NCBI RefSeq assembly: GCF_901709675.1
Contig: NC_051099.1
Location: 4,838,001-4,902,000 of the forward strand
Length of the DNA: 64,000 bases
Source: Syngnathus acus
Taxonomy: Eukaryota > Chordata > Actinopteri > Syngnathiformes > Syngnathidae
Reading direction: 5' to 3'
A model generated the notes under the pieces. The model had not been told where the DNA came from and ran no database searches. It saw only the letters and a program-made list of their open reading frames with translations. Shown here in pieces: positions 24,318 to 37,496 of this stretch; position 1 is the stretch's first letter, and every line of letters begins with the position of its first letter. Position numbers and translations under genes: made by a program.

Positions 24318-24729
24318 CCGTATTTTCCGGACTATAAGGCGCACCTAAAAACCCAAAATTTTCTCAAAAGCCGACAGTGCGCTTTATAGTCCGGCGCGCC
24401 TTATATATGGACCTAATTCCTAAATTTAAACTGGCCCGAAGCATTGTGTCATGAAATCAATCATAAGTGGCCCACTGAAGACTATGAATCATGAATCAAA
24501 AAGACTATAGATCATTATTTTGTGATTATAAAGTAATTTGTTGCGTCTGAAGTTGAAATAAAAAAGATAAAATGGAGAATGATTTGATTTGGATTAAAAA
24601 TCTGACATGATGCATTAATGGTGCGCCTTATAGTCCGGTGCGCCTTATATAATGACAAAGTTTTAAAATGGGCCATTCATTGAAGGTGCGCCTTATAGTC
24701 CGGTGCGCCTTATAGTCCGGAAAATACGG
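24318..24729 (+). mobile_element. TIR miniature transposon, type B copy 3
   Basis: Complete copy with intact CCGTATTTTCCGGACTATAA and mirror-image right end, TA on both sides, about 412 bp. It is among the least altered type B copies and makes a good reference for the subtype. Confidence 0.93.
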
Positions 24730-27049
24730 TAAATATACCATACAGTCCCAGGTCTAGTTTGGATTTTAAAGTATTACCGTGACAAACTAAGAAAACCATA
24801 CGACACTGAACACATCAGTAAGAATGACCAAATGACATCATTGTCTTAGCCCACATAATATTCTGTACCCTTGCAAGCGTGGCGAACTAGTACAAACAAG
24901 CGCAAACAGCTAAACAAATGCGTTTGCATTTCTATACATCCAATTTGCTTTTCGGATCAAGAGTAACATCTGTTATAAATTGTCAGTCGTGGCCTCCCAC
25001 TCACAAACGACTAATGGAGCCGCAGAAAAAATCCCAGTATTAGCTGCCTCGACAACTTCAATCTATTGAGGCCTGTCAGAACGTGACAGCACACTGAGTA
25101 CTCATTAGCGACTCCTCCGACGGTACACGCCACGCAATCGGGAACACGGGCGTGCGACAGGTTCAAATAAGCAACATTATTCGTTTTATCTATCATGTTG
25201 GGAGCAACTTTTTTTTTTTCTCCCCAGTTCTTCTTTATCTCTTTTCCCCTTTCGTGCTCGCGTAGCCGATTGCTTTGATTGCCAAGAGAGAAGCCGGCTG
25301 GAATGACTTGCCCTCGCTCGCGAAGCAAATGGAACATCCTAATGGAACTCATCGTATTATCCGATGCAAAAGTGCCATAGCTCATTACTTTAAGATAAAA
25401 GGATATCATTCTAGACGGCAAGCAGAATTGACTTTCTGTGCTGCGACTTGATGATGATTTAATCAACCGCTCTCTTTCACTTCTCATCCCGCCGCCTGTC
25501 GCATTCGCAGGTAGCGCTAAACGAAGCGCTCGAGCTGCTAGTGCGGGAAGAGAAAATAAAATAAATTGCTATCATTATGTTCTTTTCCATGGGAATAGAG
25601 GTATGTAAATTTCCCAGAGCAACAAATGGGGGAATAAAATAGAAAGTTGGTAAAATTGAAATACCTTTATAATAATAAAAAAAAGCTGAAAATCAGCCTT
25701 GACATGCAAGCACAAACAATAAAATCATCCTTTCATGGGAGGAGATTTCACACAAAAGGAAAAATGCTAACAAATGACTGTATAATGATAAAAAAAATAT
25801 CCCACGCATACAAACAAGCCTGAGCTGTCACTCACTGAGTCATCATAGCATAAATAAGTAAATATCTTCAAACAGGGGAAACAAATGTCTTTTTGATCTT
25901 CACTAAAATCAGAAATGGACATTAAAAAAACAGATGAATGTGGTGTAAACATATCTGGCAATGATTTAAAAAACATCAACAATGAGAGAAATATCTAATT
26001 CCACCACTGTGTGCATGTTATTATTTAAAAAGTTGACTCCCGAAAATTAGTTCCTGCTCCAATCACGCTTAATGCCAACTCATGAATAAATCGCCAGCAC
26101 CTCATTTAAACGCTACACATCAAAACGAGGTCCGTTCTATTCCAGCAGTTTTACATTTCTTACAAAATAATCATTTTCATTTAAAATCACAACAGTGGTG
26201 CCATTGAAATCGACGCAGGTAGGTTTTCACTCAAAGCAACCGTCACGTACAATAAGCAAACCATAAGTCCAGAAAGGGGGCCAGCTGACAAAAGAAAGTG
26301 CTCTCCACCATTTACAGAGGGCAGTATTATAGTCTATAACAAGAACCTCGTGTTGAGTTTAAGTAACTCAAGATTGTCAAACATTAACTCTAAGAGTTGT
26401 TGATGTTGGCCAGTATCCGGACGGAGCACTCTCATTGGGCTCTTGCTTTTGGCCGCACGTTCCTATAAATTTCTTTACCTTCTGTCTGAGCATCAAGCCT
26501 TTGTTTACATTGCTTTGAGTCAGAGTGAATTGTTCGTGTTTTAAATCCTCCCCATATGTGAGTAATACTTCTTGAAAAGCAGAGGGGAACATTAGAAGGC
26601 ATGCACCGAATCCGAAATGTTACAGCTAAACTATCAACCGCAGCAGCAAGTCACCGCTGCAAAAGAAAATTGCAGACCTAACCACATCACACATATAAAA
26701 GAGGTATGCAAGTTACGACATTACCTTTGCCAACAAAACCTCAGAGAAATCCTTTGGTCTGAAATGACTAACATATGCTGTTTTCAAGACAAATATGTTG
26801 AAAATAATGGAACCGAATTCAAACAGTGTGTCATTAACGGTTTGGTTTCTAATCGGCCTGCAGAGTTACACATTTTCCTAAAATGCAACTGGATGTGAAG
26901 TGGTTGCACATGGTCGACCCCCACCCCGTGAAGCTTCAGGTAAAGCTGCTCTCTATCCATGACCAAATAATTAATTATGGTTGATAGTGGTTTCATGAAA
27001 GCATCTCTTTGCTCACAGGACGGGGTCTGTTTATCAGGCTGAGCCAGGC

Positions 27050-27560
27050 TGTCCTTTAGCATGGCTGAAGGGGTTAAAAAAAAGAGGGGGAGGAATGCTT
27101 GCATGCCTGGAAGCTGGAGGAACAGCATGAGCGATGGCAGCCATTGCCACGGTCAGCTCTGACGGTGCCAATTTAATGAGGTGTTGTCGAGGGCTCCTCG
27201 CTAACAGCTCCTTCCAGATATAGCTGAGCATCCTGATGGTTTTCGGATACAAACAGTCGCAGGGCAAAATGGTACCCTTCCCGCCCCCGCCCCTCCCTCC
27301 TGGTGCATTCTGTTCCATCTGCTGCTGGGGCCTGGTTGCCGTCGACCGCCTGCCTGTCACAGCGTGTGTGGAAATTAGCTGGGGAGGAGGTGCTCGCTTG
27401 TGCTAATTACATTTTAATCATTGGAAATGTGTTGGCAAATCAAGCCTTGATTGCCATCTCGGAGCCCAGAGCGCCTCTCTGCCATAACGGCGTGATATGG
27501 CAGCATGCCTTGTCCTACTGCTGGCCATTGGGGCAATACTACATTATTCACAGGGACCAA
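27050..27560. promoter_or_regulatory. Candidate conserved enhancer block
   Basis: Five hundred unique bases with GTGCCAATTTAATGAGGTG, GTGCTAATTACATTTTAATC (TAATTA at 27404-27409) and a near-palindrome GGCAAATCAAGCCTTGATTG at 27434-27453. It is richer in GC than the flanks. Both strands are open for about 100 codons, but neither translation resembles a known domain. Confidence 0.38.
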
Positions 27561-29015
27561 GTTGACGAATGGATATTTTTTTTTGACATGCCAATTCACA
27601 AATTCTGGGCACAGATAAACATTTCAATTGTCGTCCTTTACATTTTGTAGTGTAGCCACAGAGCAGCGGGAGAACATACAAATTTAGATGAAAGGCCCAA
27701 ACAAAGAGTGTTTAAAGTCACAGGTTAGCTGAAGCTTAGCGTTTGTTGAGTTCTCGTCCCATTTTTATCGTATATTTTCAGGCGTACTTCAAATCATTTC
27801 ATCTTCTCACCAATCGACATTGCGTCTTATGTTGATGGAAATTGAAGTTGACTAAAGTTTGACTTATTCGCTGTACTCATTTGTTTCTCTTAATTTGAAG
27901 TAACCCGGTGTGTCCTATGTATGGAGATTTCTCAAAATAGACCTATTCATTGATGGTAAATAGAAAATTCCTGCCATAATGTTACTTAAAAATAACAAAA
28001 CTGACACAATTTAATAATTTTGAAGTCAGCATAGGGCATTAATAAAAAAAAAAATTGGGAGATCAAATAACAAAAATATTGAACTGACCTCATCCTATTT
28101 GATGCCTGAACTTTTTTTTGGCCAGCAGATGAAATTTTGATTTAACAATTTCTATGAAAGACATTTTTTGTAAATACGTGTAAAAGTTCAGCTCGTTGAC
28201 TGAAATACAACGTGACATGCCTGACTGGGTCAGCTCTTTAAAATGAGTTTGGCTCCGCAGCGATGACATTGAACATGCAATTTCCACAACATCTGCTTAA
28301 TGTCAAGCTGTCGTATAAAAGTATTGGACACAAAAGAGCTGGAAAGAAATCAAAAGCAAAAGAAAACAGCTTGCGCTTCTATGTAGTCATATAAGGCAAA
28401 GGCAGCCAAAAACGTTCCGTCAGGGAGGACCAGACTTTTGTCTGGACTAATACAATCGGGTCTGATCCAGATGTGAAGAACCGGCCAAAAGCAGCAAGCT
28501 TACATCTGAATGCAATTTCCTTTCAGATGTAAAGGCTGAGCCACAAAATTTTCTATTTGACTGCAAAGCCTGAATTCCAGTCACAGGGTGAATTTGAGCT
28601 AAGGGAGGGATGACGTGGGAGAAGGGCAGAAAAATGAAGCCTTCCATAAAATAATCTGAACTTCATAGCCTGTGACCTATGGTTTCACTACCCCGGAGTG
28701 CATTCTTAATATATTATATTCTGCTTTCATCTCACTCAGAGACCATGTTTTAAATCTGGATTGTATTAATTCCGTACAGCTATAACAATATAAGTTGGAT
28801 GTAAAAAGCCTACACCCAAAATGTCAGATTTTTGCGATATAGAAAATTGACACTACAGTAGAATTTAATTGGAAAAAATAAAAATATGTTTTTTGAAATA
28901 TAATAATAATAGTAATAATAATAATTACTATTATATTTAAACAATTTTGGAACAAATTCTGAAACAATCCAACATCTTATAAAGTATATTAAAGCTTATA
29001 TTGTAACCTTTAGCA

Positions 29016-29389
29016 CACATGTCAAGGCCCGGGGGCCAGATACGGCCCGCCAAATAATTCCAGGTGGCCCGTGAAGAAATTGTGCATCGAATTCAAATGT
29101 CAATTCCAAAATTTCAAATTGTTTTCATTTTTAAAAAGCAACTTTTATTACCATTCATTTTTTAAAATCATTTCTATTTTTAAATATTTGATTTGATTTC
29201 AATATTTCATTTTTAAATATTTGAACAGTTTTATTATTCTTTGTTTTGAAAACAAGAAATTCATCAGTTCGTTGTGTAGCCTATACTATATATACAATAT
29301 GATTTATTTGGGTTGACAATTTTAATGGCCCTTTGAGGCAAACTATGACTATGATGTGGCCCGTGACAAAAATAAGTTTGACACCCCTG
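29016..29389 (+). mobile_element. Non-autonomous hAT-like element, copy 1
   Basis: A 374-bp element with imperfect inverted ends (CACATGTCAAGG at left; TTGACACCCCTG at right, whose complement is CAGGGGTGTCAA). It is flanked by a perfect 8-bp direct repeat, CTTTAGCA, at 29008-29015 and 29390-29397. An 8-bp target duplication with this terminus is the mark of hAT transposons. Subterminal GC-rich stretches (GGCCCGGGGGCCAGATACGG) flank an AT-rich core without coding capacity. Confidence 0.9.
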
Positions 29390-29569
29390 CTTTAGCATGA
29401 CTTCATGACTTAGTTAAGGATAAGGTGCACAGATACTGTCAATGAATAGCAGCCTCTCTCTTCTCCCACTTCCTGCCCTTCCCTCATACTGATTCTTGGC
29501 AGAGGGAGGGAGGCAAGGGGAATGGGGGTGCATCAGGAGTAGGTTCTGTGCCTCTAATCACTTAACTCC

Positions 29570-29815
29570 TCACACCTGATGGCACACTATTAACTTTGAA
29601 TATCTCCAGTGACCCCTCGGGTCGTTGCCCATCACATCAAGTTTTTATTAGGGAATTTTCCTCATCATTAGCCATGGCCTGGAAACGAGCCATTAATATT
29701 CATACTAGCAAAGCAAAATGAGGTCCCACTGATTTTCCATCATCCAGGCTATCTGAGCAGCTGCCGCAGTTAACAATCACCCCTGTGCTGCACATTTGCC
29801 ACGTATCATTATGAG
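29570..29815. promoter_or_regulatory. Candidate conserved block before the T27 run
   Basis: CACTATTAACTTTGAATATC, CATCATTAGCCATGGCCTGG, GAGCCATTAATATTCATAC and CGCAGTTAACAATCACCCC form a compact unique stretch with several homeodomain-type cores. Confidence 0.33.
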
Positions 29816-29827
29816 GCTCCATAAAGT

Positions 29828-29830
<3 letters not shown>

Positions 29831-29857
<27 letters not shown>
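29831..29857. repeat. 27-base T homopolymer
   Basis: Pure T run next to a candidate conserved block that ends near 29815. No SINE body is visible beside it. Confidence 0.95.
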
Positions 29858-29858
<1 letters not shown>

Positions 29859-30754
29859 CATACACCATGATGGGAATGGATGCAAGGTGTCGGAGGAGGA
29901 AAAGGCTGGCAGCCAGCTGACACCCATCAGAGAGTAACAACCTAGCTTTGCCAACAATCTGCCTGCAAGTCTCATGCAGAAAGACTGGCGCTGTCAATGC
30001 TAACAACCCCTGCAGGCTCTGCCAGACACACAGCTGAGGTATGGAGAGGGCCTCGGTGCCCTCCCATTAGAACACATGCTGTTTGTCAGGCCGTGCTGGC
30101 AGCTAGACATGCTAATGCATTTGCAAACATCTATAATCTTACAACAAGATGATGACATGTATCTGAAATCATGACGCCAATTCATTGCGTATACTTGTAC
30201 AATCTGATCAATCTAAGGACCATGCCAGAACCCACGTGGAAGAATTTGCAAATGAGGGAGGTGATTCAAAATAAAACAATCTGTAATGTAAGTATAATAA
30301 ATTACTAGAATGTTCGCAGTGAAGTCACTTAATACATTCCAGCCCCTGAAAATGGACGTAATTTAATGTCTGTGATTCCTAAATGATAAATGGGATATTA
30401 TTATGACACATAAATCAGAGACTCGTGTCTCTCAGGGTCATTCCTGTTCTGAAGCCCAGGTCTGCTCAAACACTTTGCAGTGGTGAGAAGAAAAGCAATT
30501 TAAATTGTAGATGTCGCCTCTGTTGTGTTTTTAAGAACGAGAGGAAAACATTTTCTCGTGTATTGTTGTGTGTGGTGTCGTCTGTCCGTGAGAATTGCAA
30601 AGTGATGAATGTGAAATAAAAAAAATCAAAAAACGAGAGAAGGTTCCACAGTTGGATGCCAACAACATTTACGGCAACACCCTACATTCCATTAGGGATG
30701 ATAAAAAGAAATTTTGTGACCGGTTATTTACATTACATATGGCCTTTTAAATTA

Positions 30755-31050
30755 CCATATTTTCCGCACTATAAGGCGCACCGGATTATGAGGCGCACCT
30801 TCAATGAATGGCCCATTTTAAAACTTTGTCCACATATAAGGCGCACCGGATTATAAGGCGCATCTTCAATGAATGGCCCATTTTAAAACTTTGTCCATAT
30901 ATAAGATATATACATTTGGTCCGCGGGCCGGACTTTGGACACGCCTGCTGTAGTGGCTCAATATTGGTCCATATATAAGGCGCACCTGATTATTAGGCTT
31001 TTGAGAAAATTGGAGGTTTTTAGGTGCGCCTTATAGTGCGGAAAATACGG
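30755..31050 (-). mobile_element. TIR miniature transposon, type A copy (two modules)
   Basis: Left end CCATATTTTCCGCACTATAA after TA; right end GGAAAATACGG before TA. Reverse orientation, two CATTTTAAAACTTTGTCC modules, hAT-like segment present, and a short deletion near the CTGATTATTAGGCTTTTGAG junction. About 296 bp. Confidence 0.9.
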
Positions 31051-34000
31051 TAGCTCTTAATACCATTTGTTGGCAATGGTTAATTTACGTGAACTGGAAA
31101 TTTTAGAAACAGCTGCATCGTCAAAAACTTCCTCCAAATTGAGGACATAAGGTGAGAAAAAAAAAAACAGATGCAGCAGCTTCAGCACCGTCTTCCGGAT
31201 AATTAGAGCCGCTGTGGGAGAAAAAAAACACTTCGTTATTCTCCCTCCCTTTGCGAGCTGTCACGGGCTACATCTGAGTCGCCTCATTATACAGAAACTA
31301 TTCAAATAGAAGCATACACTACACGCTCCTGTCACTGTCTACAACAGATGCAAACAAGCAAATATGAATAAACATTAGTTGTTGTTGAGAGCTGGTCTTT
31401 GAGCTGCGAGGCTTACAAAGAAGCGCTTTGTACAAAATAAAAATATTTATTCGGAAAGATGGATGCGAGGCAGAACGAAATTAAAAGGAACCCATGCTAA
31501 GTGCTAAAACAAATTACTCGCAGCGCACCAAATTATATTTGCTCCTCCATCAGTAAGATCAAACGAGCGTAGTTTGACTCTAGTGCTAATGATTTCCTGC
31601 TCTCACCTCCTGTCTTATCCCATGGGTGTTAATAAACACGAGGCTTTTTGTTTGTATGTTTGTTTGGGCTATTTATATATTTCCCTAGCTCTACGTTCAT
31701 CCAGCTTCCTCCCTCCTTCACAACAACGTATTGGAAATAAGCAGGATATCAAGTACTGTAGGCTCTTAAAAACATACTGAATTAAAGAAAGGACGAGGTC
31801 AGTGGGTGAGAACCTGGCCGAGGACTGACATGATAGAAAATTGGTACGCAATAATTAGCATTAAAAATGGTACGGTGTGACTCCAACAATGCATGCAGCA
31901 CAGTGGGAGAAAAAAATCAGTTGTCCGAGCTTAGTGTGAGCTCAGTGGCCACCCAATGCGGAGTTCTGTGATTAAGTACCAGGGTAGTCCAATTCTTACC
32001 CTAAAAGTGATTCGAGGAAAACTGCAGCCACTACAATCGCCCTTAATAGTACATGAGAATAAAAAATGGATGTGCAATTACCATTGAAATCACGCTAAAT
32101 CAGCGCCAAACGTTTAAATCGAGCGGCAAACCATTTGGCTGACCATTCCCTTCCTTGTCACCACTTGTTCCAATCATTCCCATCTGACAGAACTCTAATG
32201 TTTCATTTGGAGCAAAGCCTCATGGAACAACAGTTTCTTCCCCTTTGCAGTCAGCCTTTTTAATTCCCGACTTTGAATGCCAAACTAAATCACTCTTTGC
32301 ACAAGCATAACTTTGTACAATGCATGTTGTAAATATACATAGAAGATATAAATAAATCTTTAGCGAGGATCTGGGAAGACAACAAAAGTCTCTCGACTCT
32401 ACTTTGGATTGTTATCAGAGTAAATAATCAAATCCAGGCTGGTGAAGAGAGTTTTGAGTGAAAGTGGTGTCTTGTCGGGGAATAAGAGTCAGTTGTCATA
32501 AGAGGCACCAGTGTTTTTCTGGGCCACTGGTTACTGCTACCCTTGAGTGTTGTTATAAAGTCTCTGAATAAGCAATTGTGCGCCAATAAAAACTGACCTA
32601 CCCTTAGCTCCACTCGAGAGCTTTCAAGCCAACTCAGCACACAATATCCCACATGGTTTATTACAAGCCTTCTTCTCTGGGCTTTCTTACAGAACAAAGA
32701 CACTGGGGAGGAGGAAAAGAAACAGAGGGGGGAAAAAAAATCTCGATGGAGTGTTTTGTCAGATATAATTACTTTCCAATTATATGGTCAAAATGTGGCA
32801 TTATGGGCACTTTGTTGTCCAGGCAGTCTGGCTTTGATCAAGATGTGTTGGAATGTGGTTCGCATTAGTGGGCTCACGGTTATGCATGTTTCCTGTCATG
32901 AAAAGGATAACATTGAGGTCAGCGGAGCAAGGAGTCCCCCCCCTCCCCCCTCCCTCTTTGGTCGAGCACCACTTCTTGGACGTACTTCCTATTTTGCTGG
33001 CCACAGGAAATGACAGATGAGAGAACAGAGGCTAGGGGAACCCAAAATGAGATCCCTGGTCCATACAGGACCTTGAGTCAACAACGTGACAAATGATTTT
33101 AAAAGTCCACTTCAAATAAACTCCACGGGTTTTATTGTTATGGAGTGCGCCTTTCCTTCTCTTTTCTATTTGCATCCTGTGCACCAGTCCTGTTCCTGCA
33201 TCGGAATCGACCCACTTATTTGGCCAAAAGCAAACATTTTGCTACAACACCTCTGAACCGCACCAGACTTTGGCTGGTCATCTGCTGGGAACCAACGAGA
33301 ACCTCTCCTGAGGGGTATCAGTGGCATCCTAGGCCAGCCATGGCATGGGCTCTCTCCAAGATCCCTCCGTCCCACTTCTCTCGGGCCCTGCTTTATGCTG
33401 TGGACAGCGCCATCTGTGCATCTCATTGGTAAATTGGCAAAAGAAACTGCTGGAACAGTCCTGCCCTAATTTGGGCTCTTGGCATGACGGTTGGAGAAGC
33501 AGGAGGGTGGTTTTGGTGCGGTGAGGGATGCTCCCTGGTGTTTCGGAGAGCCACTCCATAACACTTTCCTCATGAGCGCTTCTCCGGAGGGCTGCTGGAA
33601 CGTCTCAGAGCCATCTGGGGACAAGTGGAGTGTGGCAGAGAGCAGCTGGACGCTTACAGCTGCTATTTAAGCCTTGGCAGCACGGCGCCATATCAGTCAG
33701 TCAGCAGGAAATGCAAGGGAGCAGAGTAGGGCAAAACCAAACAGCGAGCTCACAATTGATAGCTGCATTTCTGACATTAGGCTAACTTCAAACTTCTTTA
33801 TAAATAGGCTCAACATGGAAATACAGAGCATTTCAGAAGATTGACACAGAAAGGTAAAAAAAATATAGAATTTGACAGTACAAACCTTATCTTGAAAAAA
33901 AACTCTGCTTCTCACATTCTCTCAAAATGTCGATTGGCCACCAGAGACTACGCGGGAGATTTTCTCACAAAGCAGAACAAGTCTTGATTCTTATGCAGCT

Positions 34001-35517
34001 CCCATGAGCACAACCGCCCTCATGAGAAGCTACGTGCAAAGGCTTGTCAGGAGAACATTAATTAAAGTGTTTAAGGTAGAGGAAGTATTGAATTCCTCGC
34101 TTCTGAAATCAACCAAGCCCTAGAAGCCAGCAAAACCAACTGCCCCCTGAGGTTAAGTCTTCCTCTGGCTCAGGCCCCGGAGCTAAATGGAAAAAAGAGC
34201 CCCACTAAGACCAATTAAGGCCTTCACAAGGAGACTGAAAGGAAGACAAATGGAGGGAGAAGGCCCGATTACAAGAAACCTTTGTACAGATGTAAAGCAA
34301 TTAGAGCAGTCTCGAGGGCCAGACAGTGCGGTACCTGGGAGTCATAGATCCACCGACCAGTCAAAAGTCAAAACAATTCCTCTATTCTGTTTAGGGCCCG
34401 AGTCAGCCAGTGTATTAGTGTCATATATCAGTTGATAGGACCGGTATTGGTTTTCTCTAGAGCATGGAAGTGATGGTAGTCTGCCAAAGGAACCACTCCA
34501 CCCTCCATGATCCCTCTTTGGACAAAAAGGACTCTATTATCCATTCAAGCAAGTCTTTTGGATAAAACAAGGGCAGGCAGGAAGTATGAAGGGGCTCAGA
34601 TGTCTCCTTCAATTCGTGAAGTTTGCCAAAGAGGTCATTCTGATAAAAGCTGTGTAATTATACTGCACTGTACACTGAATACTAGCTAGTGGAAATATTT
34701 TCTCTACCATACAAAGGCAAAGAAACTGTTACGGCTTTGGTCTCAACACTCCCCACCTCCAGCAATTAATTTTTTTAAAAAGAAAAAAAAAAAACAGGTC
34801 ATCAGCGACAAATTGATGCAGACTTTCACAACATAATCTGAATTCATGCAACTTCTAATACATACTAAACTGACCTTGATAGAGCTGTCTACATGTGTTG
34901 CTTCACCATTTGTGTTTATAAAATCATAATGCCCAATACTCATTTATTTACTTATAGGTGGCTTTTTGTGCCAGTTGTTAGCGTTAGGCTAAGCTATTTG
35001 GTTATTTCAAGAAGGTAAATGTCTATTTTTCTATATTTGCCCTGCGATTGGCTGGTGACCTGACCATGGTCTTTCCCACCTCTTGTCCAAAGTCAGCTGG
35101 GATCGACTCCCCTGCGACCTTAAGGACAAGCAGTACAGAAAATTGATGGATGGTTAACCCAGTGGATAATTAAGCAAAGCAAAAAGCCTTCTTGTGACCT
35201 GTGATTATGAAGTAATTTTGACAAATAGAAGCCTGCTCTATAATGACCTTCTTCTTAGACAAAGCCCACTGCAGTCCACATTATTAATGGGTGGCTTTAA
35301 AAAGCAGGTATAGGAGAATGAATGTGCTGCTGTCACTGTGTGTAATGGGGCTAATAATGGTGTCCTATGTGGCGCATAATGAACCCCACCCCCATAAAAA
35401 TGCTATCTCTTTGGCTATGGTTGATGAACACACATTTTTAATTTTCTCTTTTAAATTCAGGTTTAAATTCATAGACACACTTCACTTTGTGCATTAAAAA
35501 ATTGGGGCATTATAGTA
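31051..35517. other. Non-coding block with a fish repeat tail
   Basis: Ordinary unique sequence with the dispersed repeat at 35040-35153 and a REST half-site GGACAGCGCC at 33402-33411. Nothing else recognised. Confidence 0.5.
35040..35153 (+). repeat. Dispersed fish repeat ending in GATGGATGG
   Basis: CCTGCGATTGGCTGGTGACC, then AAGTCAGCTGGGATCGACTC, then AAAATTGATGGATGG follow the order of a very common teleost interspersed repeat that I recognise from memory, with the GGATGG end at the right. It resembles the tail of a non-LTR retrotransposon or SINE. It is diverged and lacks a clear front boundary. Confidence 0.7.
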
Positions 35518-35806
35518 CCGTATTTTCCGCACTATAAGGCGCACCTGAAAACCTCATATTTCTCAAAAGCCGACAGTGCGCCTTATAATCAGGTGCGCCT
35601 TATATATGGACCAATATTGAGCCACTACAGCAGGCGTGTCTAAAGTCCGGCCCGCGGGCCAAATGTATATATCTTATATATGGACAAAATTTTAAAATGG
35701 GCCATTCATTGAAGGTGCGCCTTATAATCCGGTGCGCTTTATATATGGACAAAGTTTTAAAATGCGCCATTCATTGAAGGTGCGCCTTATAGTGCGGAAA
35801 ATACGG
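35518..35806 (+). mobile_element. TIR miniature transposon, type A copy (two modules)
   Basis: Both ends are intact and TA-flanked. The hAT-like segment reads CAGGCGTGTCTAAAGTCCGG. Two modules follow, the second with a small change (AAATGCGCCATTC). About 289 bp. Confidence 0.93.
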
Positions 35807-37496
35807 TAGATGGTTTGGAAGTACCAGTGCAACTGCCTTGCTTGATGTGGGGGCCAGAGAAAACTATTTCACTTCATAGTTCAAGTTTGACAAAGCCCCA
35901 TGGTACAGCCAGTTAAAGACTTAAGCAGATGGCCAAATACTTGGCGCAAGAAAATAGCTGCTCCGATTTTTTATTTTTTTTTTTGGCACCTCGACAGGCA
36001 TATGGCAAGAGTTCATTCCAAATAGTCCAGAAAAAAAAAAGAACTTCCCTGAGGGAGAGCAAAAGCGTATAAGACAAGAAATAACAAGAAACAGAAGAAA
36101 TGAGAGACTGACAGAAATATGTTGAAATGCCAGAAATATGATAGTTTACTCTATACACATCTAATTTACTCTGGGCCTATTCCGAAACTTCCAGTCTTGA
36201 ATAATCATGGTCATAATAACAGTGAGTGGAGGGGATAAACAGAGTTCTGTTTTAAATCAGACACAAATCAACCGCACTGAGGGGGCGATTGAGGGAACGC
36301 GTGCCTCCGGCGCTCTGGGAAAATCAAACTTTAAACCGTCGGCCAAAGCTCACGTCCTTTTGTCTTCAGCCAAAAGATTAGGAATGAGGACATTTCGCGG
36401 TCAGTGAGTTTAAAAAAAAACGAGCAGATCATTTGTGGTATTTTATATCAATAAAGACACAGTGAAGTCAAATCCACCAGGCAGAAAATCAAATAAAAGG
36501 CTCATATCCTGCATAACCTCACACCATGAAGTGGTTGGGCATCTTCTGACTCTGATTAGGAAAGAGTTTGCAAAAACAACGTTGCTAAAATAAAACTCCA
36601 TCAAGAAAAGCACTTCGGAGCGCTTGTAGGGCTTTTACCACTCGATGTCACATATAAAAACGATTTTGTGAACTTAAATCTCATTGACATAAGGTCAAGG
36701 GTCAGTCAAATAAAAAATTGACATTTAAAGGCATTCAATGTAAAGTATGACATCGTTTTGACTTTGCTTTTAACGGGAAAGAAAAGGCCAGCGTTCATAA
36801 TATGTACGTACGCGGAAAGATAAAGTACAAAATGGCGTCCCTTTAAAAAGATGATTAATGTTGCTCGTTATTCACCGAAAGCTTGGAATAAGATAGAGCA
36901 CCTGAAGAAAAATGTCTGCGAACCTGACACGAAAGTGAGGCCAAGGACGTCTTATCCCAAGCGTTAGATTGCTTTCGCATCAAATGATTAGTCTCATCCA
37001 TGCTAATTACATTGAATGGAAACTAATTAAGAGGAACTACGTGTCAGCTAATGAGGATTTGGTGCTGTGTCCATCTTATAACATAATTTGCTGCAAGCTA
37101 CTTCTTTCAACATCTTCGCTAACCAAGTGCTATGAAGGCTTTGCATTATTAAACAGAGCAGATGCAATTGTGTCGTTCAAAAAAATTAGGAGGGCACATC
37201 GTTTTATAAGACCGTTTTGGAGGAATTCGACAAAACTGTTTTCTGTCAAACTTACATACGACTCATGTTTTCTGTTTTTAGCGCTAATGCTAAGTGAACT
37301 ACACTATGCTCCCAATATACGGCTTAACTGTTACACGCTAATATAAAGATAAAACTGTTCAAATCCCACATTAATTCCATTAATCTACAAGCAAGCATGG
37401 CCAATGTTCATATTGCAGGAGCAACTGTTCAGACACCTGCAGTTTTAATTCTAATCAACCGCGCTGACTCACTTTGGTATATGAGTGGCAAATATA
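35807..37496. other. Non-coding block with short candidate element
   Basis: Unique AT-rich sequence and the four-motif block at 36950-37090, close to the next transposon copy. Confidence 0.5.
36950..37090. promoter_or_regulatory. Short candidate conserved block
   Basis: CAAATGATTAGTCTCATCC, ATGCTAATTACATTGAATGG, AAACTAATTAAGAGG and GTCAGCTAATGAGGATTTGG place four homeodomain-type motifs within 110 bp. Confidence 0.33.

Larger units (their letters stand above)
24730..30754. other. 6 kb without miniature transposons; one hAT insertion
   Basis: The longest gap between copies of the family. It contains candidate blocks at 27050-27560 and 29570-29815, the hAT element at 29016 and the T27 run. 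A 158-codon minus-strand frame at 25011-25487 has no recognisable domain and no splice context. If the gene model is right, this is intron upstream of the microexon. Confidence 0.55.

Noticed and set aside
25011-25487. 158-codon minus-strand open frame, the longest in the window
   Set aside because: On the same strand as the microexon and upstream of it, so it was compared with the AUTS2 N-terminal region as I recall it. No resemblance, no acceptor or donor at its edges.
31181-31189. TTCAGCACC, left half of a REST site
   Set aside because: The right half is absent at any allowed spacing; a nine-base match is weak on its own.
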